A stretch of DNA of 12,477 nucleotides from Pseudomonadota bacterium (GCA_023417515.1 JAEZFL010000128.1:1-12477), one strand, 5' to 3'; counted from the stretch's first letter, positions 7,314 through 12,452 are shown. The notes: generated by a model not told the origin, from the sequence alone. Numbers and translations: made by a program.

Positions 7314-8441
7314 ATGCGCGCCGAAGCGCAAGCTTATGCCGACCAGATCAATTCCGCGCTCTCCCTGCTGCGCCGCTTCCTCGACTGGGACCGCGCTCTG
7401 GCGAGGCTCGACGAGCTCAATGCGCGCGTCGAGGACCCGACCCTGTGGGACGACCCCAAGGCGGCCCAGGAGGTGATGCGCGAGCGCCGCCGCCTCGACG
7501 AGGCGATCGGCGCCGCACGGGCGATCGAAAAGGAGCTCGCCGACACCGTCGAGCTGCTCGAAATGGCCGACGCGGAGGGCGACGAGGACCTCGCCGACGA
7601 CGCGGTCAAGTCGCTCGCCAAGCTCGCCGAGCGCGCCGAGCAGGACAAGGTCACCGCTCTTCTCGCCGGCGAGGCCGACGCCAACGACACCTATGTCGAG
7701 ATCAACGCCGGCGCCGGCGGCACCGAGAGCAACGACTGGGCCGGCATGCTCTCGCGCATGTACCAGCGCTGGGCCGAGCGCCGCGGAATGAAGGTCGAGC
7801 TGGTGGACAGCCATCCGGGGGAGCAGGCCGGGATCAAGTCCGCGACCCTGCTCCTCAAGGGCGAGAATGCCTATGGCTATGCCAAGACCGAGAGCGGCGT
7901 TCACCGCCTCGTGCGGATAAGCCCCTATGACAGCTCGGCGCGGCGCCACACCAGCTTCGCATCCGTGTGGGTCTATCCCGTGGTCGACGACGACATCGAC
8001 ATCGACGTCAACGAATCCGACCTCAAGATCGACACCTACCGCTCGTCCGGCGCGGGCGGCCAGCACGTCAACACCACCGACAGCGCTGTGCGCATCACCC
8101 ACGTTCCGAGCGGAATCATCGTCGCCTGCCAGAACCAGCGAAGCCAGCACAAGAACCGCGCCGAGGCGATGAAGATGCTGAAGGCGCGGCTCTACGAGGC
8201 CGAGCTCCAGAAGCGCGAGGCCGAGGCGAGCGCGGTGAACGCAACCAAGACCGACATCGGCTGGGGCCACCAGATCCGCTCCTACGTCCTCCAGCCCTAC
8301 CAGCTCGTGAAGGACCTGCGCACCGGGGTCACCTCGACGGCGCCAGGGGACGTGCTCGACGGCGACCTCGACCGCTTCATGGCCGCGGCCCTCTCGCAGC
8401 GAGTCACCGGCGAGAAGGTCGACGTGGAGGACGTCGACTGA
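7314..8441 (+). CDS. prfB: Peptide chain release factor 2
   Basis: RF2 recognises UGA and UAA stop codons in the ribosomal A site and triggers release of the finished protein. 375 aa, full length. Domain 1 (about 20-110) is an acidic helical bundle. The stop-reading tripeptide is S203-P-Y205 inside VRISPYDSSARRHTSF, where E. coli has SPF. The catalytic loop is G248-G-Q250 in SSGAGGQHVNTTDSAVRITH, and the rest follows RF2 closely (QNQRSQHKNRAEAMKMLKAR, DIGWGHQIRSYVLQPYQ). E. coli prfB needs a programmed +1 frameshift at an in-frame UGA near codon 26; here the matching stretch RRFLDWD reads straight through with no stop, so that autoregulation is absent. ATG 7314 has GAGGAAC 7 bases upstream. 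The leader is repeat copy A and the gene is followed by copy B. Confidence 0.97.
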   Translation: MRAEAQAYADQINSALSLLRRFLDWDRALARLDELNARVEDPTLWDDPKAAQEVMRERRRLDEAIGAARAIEKELADTVELLEMADAEGDEDLADDAVKSLAKLAERAEQDKVTALLAGEADANDTYVEINAGAGGTESNDWAGMLSRMYQRWAERRGMKVELVDSHPGEQAGIKSATLLLKGENAYGYAKTESGVHRLVRISPYDSSARRHTSFASVWVYPVVDDDIDIDVNESDLKIDTYRSSGAGGQHVNTTDSAVRITHVPSGIIVACQNQRSQHKNRAEAMKMLKARLYEAELQKREAEASAVNATKTDIGWGHQIRSYVLQPYQLVKDLRTGVTSTAPGDVLDGDLDRFMAAALSQRVTGEKVDVEDVD

Positions 8442-8475
8442 GCCGGGGTGGACAATTCTTCGATGGAATGCCTAA

Positions 8476-8584
8476 TCCGCTCATGTCGAGCGAAGTCGAG
8501 ACATCCTGCCGAGCGCAGTCGAGGCGCAACCCAGTTCTCGGCTGCGCTCGAACCGCTCCCTGGACCTCGCTCGGGATGAGCGGA
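8476..8584. repeat. Dispersed inverted-repeat element, copy B (downstream of prfB)
   Basis: About 109 bp. The left arm (8476-8505) starts TCCGCTCATGTCGAGCGAAG and the right arm (8562-8584) ends CTCGGGATGAGCGGA. The arms are imperfect inverted repeats sharing CCGCTCAT..CGAGCGA.GTC. A nested inner pair CGAGCGCAG(T/C)CGAG lies between them (about 8510-8525 and 8535-8550). The transcript could fold into a long double hairpin. It begins 35 bp after the prfB stop and ends 14 bp before the TTG start of the methyltransferase, so it could end prfB mRNA and form the 5' leader of the next gene. Opposite in orientation to copy A. Confidence 0.8.
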
Positions 8585-8598
8585 TACGGGATGTCTGC

Positions 8599-9303
8599 TT
8601 GAACCGCCTCGCCCCCCTCCTCGTCCTGGCCTTGGCCGCCGGTTGCCGCGAGCAGCCGGAGGCGTCGCCGTTCCCGGAGCCGCACCGTCCGGTCGCACCG
8701 ATCGTGTCGCCGCGCTACATGGACGAGGACGCCCGCGACAGCGTCGGCGAGTTCGAGACGGTCACCCGCCTCGCCGAGATCCGCCAGGGCATGTGGATCG
8801 CCGACATCGGCGCCGGCGAGGGCTATTATACGGTGCGTCTGTCGCCGATGGTCGGCCCGCGCGGCCGCGTGCTGGCCCAGGACATCATGCCCGAGACGAT
8901 CCAGGCGCTCGCCCGCCGGGTCCAGCGCGAGCGGCTCGACAATGTCGCCCTGAAGCTCGGCCAGCCCAACGATCCGCAGCTTCCCGACGCGTCGTTCGAC
9001 CGAATCCTGCTCATCCACATGTATCACGAGATCGAGCGGCCCAGCGAGTTCCTCTGGCACCTGCGCGACGCGCTGAAGCGCGACGGCCGGGTCGTCGTGG
9101 TCGATGCCGACCGGCCGACCGACCGCCACGGAACGCCGCCGCGCCTCCTGGTCTGCGAGTTCAACGCGCTCGGCTATTCGCTGTCGCGCTTCGACCGGCT
9201 GCCCGACAGCGAAACCTTCTTCGCGATGTTCGAGGCACGCGGGCCCAAGCCCAACCCGCAAGACATCCCGGTGTGCGGCGAGGACGCCCTCGCCGGCTCA
9301 TAA
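8599..9303 (+). CDS. Predicted lipoprotein with class I SAM methyltransferase domain
   Basis: 234 aa, starting at TTG 8599. From this start the protein has a short but complete lipoprotein signal: N2-R3, hydrophobic core 4-13 and lipobox L12-A-A-G-C16. No other start codon lies in frame just upstream, and CGGGATG just before the TTG may serve as ribosome-binding site. After a Pro-rich linker (17-38) comes a Rossmann-fold methyltransferase: motif I D69-I-G-A-G-E-G75 followed by YYTVRL, an acidic residue at the end of strand 2 (AQDIMPE), and SFDRILLIHMYHEIERP (motif IV region). The C-terminus holds VVVVDADRPTDRHGTPP. The substrate is not visible. SAM is not expected in the periplasm, so either the domain is repurposed or the signal is not used. 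The last 6 bases overlap the convergent JAB gene. Confidence 0.85.
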   Translation: MNRLAPLLVLALAAGCREQPEASPFPEPHRPVAPIVSPRYMDEDARDSVGEFETVTRLAEIRQGMWIADIGAGEGYYTVRLSPMVGPRGRVLAQDIMPETIQALARRVQRERLDNVALKLGQPNDPQLPDASFDRILLIHMYHEIERPSEFLWHLRDALKRDGRVVVVDADRPTDRHGTPPRLLVCEFNALGYSLSRFDRLPDSETFFAMFEARGPKPNPQDIPVCGEDALAGS

Positions 9304-9669
9304 CAGGCCGAGGCCGCGCAGGCTCAGACAGCCGCCGCCGGCGAAGATCAGATGGTCGTGGAGTCGAATGCCGAGCGGCTCGACCACCTGAGCCAGCCGC
9401 CGCGTGGCCGCGAGGTCGTCCGCGCTCGGACCGGGCGCGCCGCTCGGATGATTATGGGCCAGGACGAGCGCCGCCGATCCCAGCCGGAGAGCCTCCTCGA
9501 CGATCGCTCGGAACGGCAGCTCCGCGGAAGCGGCCTCGCCGTCGAACTGCATGACCGCGAGCACCCGCCGGTCGCCGTCGAGGTGAAGGACGCCGATGGC
9601 CTCTTCGCGAAGGCCGTCGAACATTGGCGACAGCAGGTCGGCGGCATGACGGGCGGTGTCCATCCGCAT
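9298..9669 (-). CDS. Short RadC-like JAB/MPN domain protein
   Basis: 123 aa. The RadC-type JAMM metal motif is complete: H72-N-H74-P-S-G77, P81-S and D85, with upstream E23/E24 in REEAIGVLHLD as candidate for the motif's glutamate. This motif binds zinc in deubiquitinases and archaeal homologues. RadC proteins are no longer thought to act in recombination repair and their reaction is unknown. Normal RadC is about 220 aa with a helix-hairpin-helix N-terminus that is missing here. I chose ATG 9669 because AAGGCGGAAC lies directly upstream. The frame stays open to 9891, and that extension contains SDLVAILLQTR, which resembles RadC SDAELLAILLRTG, so a longer product from GTG 9828 is possible. Codon bias falls upstream of 9669, favouring the short form. 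Convergent with the methyltransferase, 6-bp overlap. Confidence 0.82.
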   Translation of the reverse strand: MRMDTARHAADLLSPMFDGLREEAIGVLHLDGDRRVLAVMQFDGEAASAELPFRAIVEEALRLGSAALVLAHNHPSGAPGPSADDLAATRRLAQVVEPLGIRLHDHLIFAGGGCLSLRGLGLL

Positions 9670-9931
9670 CGTTCCGCCTTGCCAAATCCGCGTCTGAAGC
9701 AGGATCGCGACAAGGTCGGAAATGACGCCGGAATGGAGGAAAACATCCACAGCCTTGATTGTCCCCGGTGGGGACGAGGCGCCGTTAACGATTGTGCACA
9801 TCGGGAATCTATGCCACTTCTTCGTCACCTCCGGTTCCTTCCCGCCGGGGCCTACGACGATAAGGGCAGACGCGCCGGCGACAGGGCTCACCGATCACTG
9901 AGCCGCCGCCTGGCCGCTAAACTGCACGAAC
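9670..9931. other. Intergenic region upstream of the JAB gene
   Basis: No convincing gene lies here unless the JAB protein starts upstream of 9669. The region shows a perfect hairpin GTCCCC-GGT-GGGGAC at 9761-9775 and, on the minus strand, a strong GGAGGTGA near 9826-9833 that is not well placed for any good start: the GTG inside it opens the longer JAB frame at 9828. I found no convincing promoter pair. Confidence 0.4.
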
Positions 9932-9968
9932 TGCCGGCATGGCGAGCTGCCAGCACGCCATGCCGGCA
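9932..9968 (-). terminator. Perfect 13-bp hairpin after the DUF423 gene
   Basis: TGCCGGCATGGCG (9932-9944) and CGCCATGCCGGCA (9956-9968) pair without mismatch. The 11-base loop can itself form three pairs (GCT-GCC-AGC). It starts 10 bases beyond the DUF423 stop on the minus strand, where a terminator is expected. No long U-run follows on either strand (AGTTCG on minus, AATCACTTTCC on plus), so it may act as a terminator without a tract or as a 3' stabilising hairpin. Confidence 0.6.
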
Positions 9969-9978
9969 ATCACTTTCC

Positions 9979-10356
9979 TCACCTTGCCAGCCGCCACGCC
10001 GCGAGCAGCCATCCCAGGATCATCAGCAGGCCGCCGAGCGGCGTGACCGCGCCCAGCCAGAGCGCGTCGGTCAGCGCCATGGCGTAGAGGCTTCCCGAGA
10101 AGACCAGGGCGCCGCCGCCGATCATCGCCGCGGGCAGCCCCATACGCAGCGGCAAGGCACCCAGGGCGACCAGCCCGACTGCCTGCCACATCTGATATTG
10201 GACCGCGGTCTGCCACCAGCCGAGCTCGCGCGCGCCGAGCGCGTCGCGCAGGCCGTGCGTTCCGAACGCGCCGAGCACGATGCCGAGCGCCGCGAGCAAG
10301 GCGCCCGCGACCAGGATTCGCCGCCGTGCCGCGCCGAGGCCATCCGTCTCGTCCAT
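9979..10356 (-). CDS. DUF423 family inner-membrane protein
   Basis: 125-aa integral membrane protein of the DUF423 (YgdD/TMEM256-like) family; molecular role unknown. Four hydrophobic helices are visible. Family signatures are LGAFGTHGLRD in the first helix-loop, WWQTAVQYQMWQAVGLVALG, FSGSLYAMALT and TPLGGLLMILGWLLAAW. ATG 10356 follows the stop codon of the upstream acyltransferase-like gene (10360-10358) after a single base, so translation is probably coupled. A TTG at 10365 would add three residues and overlap the upstream gene by 8 bases; GGGAGCGG lies too close to that TTG to decide. It is the last gene of its minus-strand unit before the strong hairpin. Confidence 0.92.
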   Translation of the reverse strand: MDETDGLGAARRRILVAGALLAALGIVLGAFGTHGLRDALGARELGWWQTAVQYQMWQAVGLVALGALPLRMGLPAAMIGGGALVFSGSLYAMALTDALWLGAVTPLGGLLMILGWLLAAWRLAR

Positions 10357-10357
10357 C

Positions 10358-11011
10358 TCAGCCAACCGCTCCCTCGCTCGCCAGCGCGGCGCCGACGCCC
10401 ACGTCGCGCGGCCGACGCCGCTGCGCCGCCATCGCGAGCCGCATCACCCGCGCCCGCGAGTAACGCTGGAGCATCGTGGGATAAAGGTTGGCGCCGATAT
10501 TCGTCGCTGCCAGCCACACAGCCCAGCCGCTCCAGCCGATCGACCAGGCATAATAAGCCGTGACCATGCCCCAGCACAGATAGGCGATGTGGCGCCGCTC
10601 GTTGAAGATCGACTTGGGCACCAGCCGCTCGATGCCCGGCCCATAGACGCTGTACCCGCTGCCGTGGCGGCTGCGCACGAATCGGTTCACCAGGTCGCCA
10701 TTGGCGACGATCGAGCGGAACAGCTCGACTCCGGCGCGGCGGTAGAAGGTGCCGCGATACTCCCACGGCTTGGGCTCGTGGAACGACCGCGGCAGCAGGA
10801 AGGCCGGCGGGCCGGTGAGCAGCGCGCCGATGAACCACGGCAGCACGGCGTCGAACGAGGGCACCGGATGAAACCACGGCACGATGCCCAGCATGATCAG
10901 CCAGAACAGCTTGGCCGGAATCGACCACAGGCCGAACGCCGCGATGGGCAGATAATTGAGGCGCCCGGCGAGCCGCCGCGCCGATTCACGTTGATCCCCT
11001 GCCCCGCCCAC
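10358..11011 (-). CDS. CrtO-like membrane acyltransferase (glycosyl-diaponeurosporenoate type)
   Basis: 217-aa membrane protein with about four hydrophobic segments (20-45, 55-75, 142-157, 158-178). It resembles the glycosyl-4,4'-diaponeurosporenoate acyltransferase (staphyloxanthin CrtO) family, which esterifies a glycosylated carotenoid with a fatty acid. The resemblance rests on the signature N171-I-G-A-N-L-Y-P-T-M-L-Q-R183-Y-S-R-A-R188 at the end of the last helix, on W83-E-Y-R-G-T-F-Y-R-R and on R139-R-H-I. No carotenoid genes are visible here, so the substrate may be different. Start is GTG 11011, preceded by a G-rich stretch (AGGGGGGGCGG) about 9 bases upstream. The Arg-rich C-terminal tail is cytoplasmic by the positive-inside rule. 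It lies 61 bp after the S24 repressor on the same strand and is coupled to DUF423. Family assignment is from memory of the motif. Confidence 0.68.
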   Translation of the reverse strand: MGGAGDQRESARRLAGRLNYLPIAAFGLWSIPAKLFWLIMLGIVPWFHPVPSFDAVLPWFIGALLTGPPAFLLPRSFHEPKPWEYRGTFYRRAGVELFRSIVANGDLVNRFVRSRHGSGYSVYGPGIERLVPKSIFNERRHIAYLCWGMVTAYYAWSIGWSGWAVWLAATNIGANLYPTMLQRYSRARVMRLAMAAQRRRPRDVGVGAALASEGAVG

Positions 11012-11072
11012 CGTGTCGCCGCCCCCCCTCAGCGCCCGAGCCGAATCGAGGCCAGCATCCCGCCTCGGCCGC

Positions 11073-11720
11073 TCAAGTCAACCGCCGCCCCACCCAGACC
11101 GCGCGCCCGACCAGCTCGACCGTGGCCGGGTCGCAATCCGCCCAGCTCGGATAAGCCGGATTGTCGCTTCGGATCGTGACCGTCCGCGCCGCCGGGTTGA
11201 AGGCGAGCCGCTTGACCATCAGCGCGCCTTCCAGCCGAAGCACGTAGATGCCGTCCCTCAGCCGCCCGGTCGCGTCGGCGCGGTCGACCAGGATCTCGTC
11301 GCCGTCGGCCAGCGTCGGCGCCATCGAATCGCCTTCGACGCGGATGATCGACAATTGGTCGGCGCCGCCGCTCGCCACCCTGCGCAGCCAGGCGGGATCG
11401 AACGCGGCATGGGCCCGGGTCCGCTCGCCGTCGACCGCGGCGCCGCCGCCCGCCGACGCGCCGACGTCGAGCATCGGCACGATCACCGGACCGGCGCGGT
11501 CGTTCGCCGCCGCCTCGCCGCCGAGCACCGTCTCGTCGACTCCGAAATAGCGCGCCAGCCGCCGCCGGTCCTCCTCGGACAGCCGGCGCGGGCTGCCCCG
11601 CTTGATATATTGCTGCACATAAGCGGGGTTGCGCCCGAGCAGGCGCGACAGGCCGGCATAATCCTCGCCTTTCTGCTCGATCAGCCGCTGCAATGCGGCC
11701 CGCGCTCCACCGTCAGCCAT
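11073..11720 (-). CDS. XRE-type repressor with S24 (LexA/cI-like) peptidase domain
   Basis: 215-aa transcriptional repressor. Residues about 9-62 form a helix-turn-helix (ALQRLIEQ, YAGLSRLLGRNPAYVQQYIKRG, RRLARYFGV). A Gly/Ala linker follows, and the C-terminal S24 peptidase has the catalytic dyad S132 (RVEGDSMAPTLADGD) and K170 (GALMVKRL), plus the DEILVDRA strand. LexA, cI and UmuD of this clan cut themselves at Ala-Gly or Cys-Gly, 35-38 residues before the serine; here A90-G91 in GASAGGG lies about 42 before it, so self-cleavage is plausible but not certain. ATG 11720 has AGAGG 6 bases upstream; a TTG at 11726 lies closer to that site and is less likely. The gene diverges from the mini-HTH operon across two palindromes that are its probable operators. 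It may be the first gene of a unit with the acyltransferase and DUF423 genes. Confidence 0.9.
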   Translation of the reverse strand: MADGGARAALQRLIEQKGEDYAGLSRLLGRNPAYVQQYIKRGSPRRLSEEDRRRLARYFGVDETVLGGEAAANDRAGPVIVPMLDVGASAGGGAAVDGERTRAHAAFDPAWLRRVASGGADQLSIIRVEGDSMAPTLADGDEILVDRADATGRLRDGIYVLRLEGALMVKRLAFNPAARTVTIRSDNPAYPSWADCDPATVELVGRAVWVGRRLT

Positions 11721-11735
11721 GGTCAACCTCTAGCA

Positions 11736-11749
11736 TAGGAAAAATCCTA
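11736..11749. promoter_or_regulatory. Operator-like palindrome 1 (TAGGA-N4-TCCTA)
   Basis: TAGGA (11736-11740), AAAA, TCCTA (11745-11749): a perfect 5-bp inverted repeat 16 bp upstream of the repressor start. It has the size expected for a dimeric HTH repressor site and stands in an AT-rich patch unlike the surrounding DNA. It probably overlaps the promoter of the repressor gene, which would give autorepression. This role is inferred from position and symmetry. Confidence 0.65.
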
Positions 11750-11755
11750 GACAAA

Positions 11756-11769
11756 TAGGATTTCTCCTA
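11756..11769. promoter_or_regulatory. Operator-like palindrome 2 (TAGGA-N4-TCCTA)
   Basis: TAGGA (11756-11760), TTTC, TCCTA (11765-11769), with the same arms and spacing as palindrome 1 and exactly 20 bp from it, close to two helical turns. Two dimers would bind the same DNA face, as needed for cooperativity. A further TAGGA (11768-11772) overlaps its right arm but has no proper partner, so a third site is doubtful. AATCCTA/TAGGATT also pair across the gap between the two sites. Confidence 0.65.
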
Positions 11770-11778
11770 GGATCAGTA

Positions 11779-11793
11779 GAACATAACACGAAC
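11779..11793. promoter_or_regulatory. SOS (LexA) box GAAC-N7-GAAC
   Basis: GAAC at 11779-11782, seven bases (ATAACAC), then GAAC at 11790-11793. This is the exact direct-repeat form of the alphaproteobacterial LexA box, GTTC-N7-GTTC read on the other strand. It lies 25 bp before the mini-HTH start and 9 bp after operator 2, so LexA bound here should block the plus-strand operon and release it after DNA damage. The match has eight defined bases with fixed spacing in a short intergenic region, so it is unlikely but not impossible by chance. Confidence 0.68.
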
Positions 11794-11818
11794 GGCGATT
11801 CGCCCGCAAGGAGGTGCC

Positions 11819-11998
11819 ATGATCCTGCTCACACGCATCGAGCGCCATCTTCGCGCCACCGGGATGCCCCCGACTCGCTTCGGCCGCGAGACGGTCGGAG
11901 ATCCGCGTTTCGTCTTCGACCTGCGCGCCGGCCGTGAGCCCCGCGCCGAGACGGTTCGTCGGGTAATGGCCTGGCTGGACGGGAGCGCGGCGCGATGA
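11819..11998 (+). CDS. 59-aa mini helix-turn-helix (Cro-like) protein
   Basis: Small basic protein preceded by an excellent ribosome-binding site (AAGGAGGTGCC, 5 bases from ATG). It begins MILLTRIERHLRATGMPPTR. From F21 it fits the core of a Cro/cI-type HTH: helix FGRETV (21-26), turn GDP (27-29), recognition helix RFVFDLRAG (30-38), the characteristic R-E-P (39-41), then helix RAETVRRVMAWL (42-53). This matches the general XRE layout of helix, turn, helix, G-x-x-x-P and a final helix, without the extra domain of a repressor. DNA binding is therefore likely, but I cannot name a described family. Its stop overlaps the start of the next gene (ATGA). Transcription should be controlled by the SOS box and by the two palindromes shared with the divergent S24 repressor. 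Confidence 0.8.
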   Translation: MILLTRIERHLRATGMPPTRFGRETVGDPRFVFDLRAGREPRAETVRRVMAWLDGSAAR

Positions 11999-12318
11999 GC
12001 CGGTCCCTTGGCGAGCGCCTCGCGCGTGTGGTCATTGCGAACATCGGGACCATCGGCTGCGAAACGCGGGTCGAGCCGGTCTCGCAGACCGACTGGGCCA
12101 GCGTCACCTTCACCGGCGCCCGCCACCGCCTACGGGTCACTCTGGCCGGCGAAGGCGCGGTCGGCGCCGCCGCGGACTTCCTGGGCAAGCTCTCCGACCT
12201 CGAGCTGCCCATTTCCGGCCATCTCGTCGCCGACGTCGCGCTCGTCGCCGAGGAACGCGGCGACAATGGCCGCTACGTCGCGCTGGAGCTGGAGGCCCTC
12301 ACCATCGAGGACCGGTGA
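11995..12318 (+). CDS. Hypothetical protein, 107 aa, in operon with the mini-HTH gene
   Basis: I do not recognise the family. ATG 11995 overlaps the stop of the 59-aa gene by four bases (ATGA), with GGGAG about 8 bases upstream, so the pair is translationally coupled. The protein is soluble, without signal or membrane segment. It has an amphipathic N-terminal helix (SLGERLARVVIANI), a middle of alternating polar and hydrophobic strands (WASVTFTGARHRLRVTLAG), a helix (AVGAAADFLGKLSDL), then more strands (HLVADVALVAEE, YVALELEALTIED). This suggests a compact alpha/beta fold with one cysteine (C22). Tight coupling to a DNA-binding protein under an SOS box suggests a shared DNA-damage-related role, but no motif supports any enzyme activity. 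Confidence 0.82.
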   Translation: MSRSLGERLARVVIANIGTIGCETRVEPVSQTDWASVTFTGARHRLRVTLAGEGAVGAAADFLGKLSDLELPISGHLVADVALVAEERGDNGRYVALELEALTIEDR

Positions 12319-12349
12319 GCGTGGTTCGTTTCCCGGCGTATAAGAATCA

Positions 12350-12441
12350 CCCCTCCCCTTCAGGGGAGGGGATCAAGGGGTGGGGGCGCGAGCCCTGCTC
12401 GCGCAGGCAGCGCAGCTGCTTTGAACGCGCCTCCGGCGCGT
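12350..12441. repeat. Chain of four perfect hairpins (dispersed-repeat type)
   Basis: Four consecutive perfect stem-loops: CCCCTCCCC-TTCA-GGGGAGGGG (12350-12371), GCGCGAGC-CCT-GCTCGCGC (12386-12404), GCAGC-GCA-GCTGC (12407-12419) and ACGCGCC-TCC-GGCGCGT (12425-12441). The first begins 31 bp after the stop of the 107-aa gene and could end its transcript. The motif pair GGGGAGGGG ... AAGGGGTGGGG recalls a common sphingomonad intergenic repeat; that link is from memory. The outer arm AAGGGGTGGGGG (12375-12386) finds an approximate complement in the C-rich tail after 12446, so the whole may be one larger inverted repeat. Confidence 0.7.
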
Positions 12442-12452
12442 GCCCGGCCCCG

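Noticed and set aside
7360..7400. Programmed +1 frameshift site in prfB
   Set aside because: I looked for an in-frame TGA preceded by a slippery CTT and a Shine-Dalgarno-like motif near codon 25; the frame is continuous there.
3744..8270. A 1508-codon open frame on the minus strand across mrcA and prfB
   Set aside because: It lies antisense to two unmistakable genes with full catalytic motifs. Its product is a low-complexity Ala/Gly/Arg/Asp/Val mixture with no motif, as expected from stop-poor high-GC DNA.
9743..9751. DnaA-box-like ACATCCACA
   Set aside because: It is a single site with two mismatches to TTATCCACA and no cluster around it, so there is no evidence of an origin.
11732..11753. 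TATGCT (minus strand) and TAGACA (plus strand) as promoter elements in the switch region
   Set aside because: A -10 at TATGCT would put the transcript start past the repressor's own ribosome-binding site, and TAGACA has no good -10 at 16-18 bp. Core promoters in this region could not be placed reliably.
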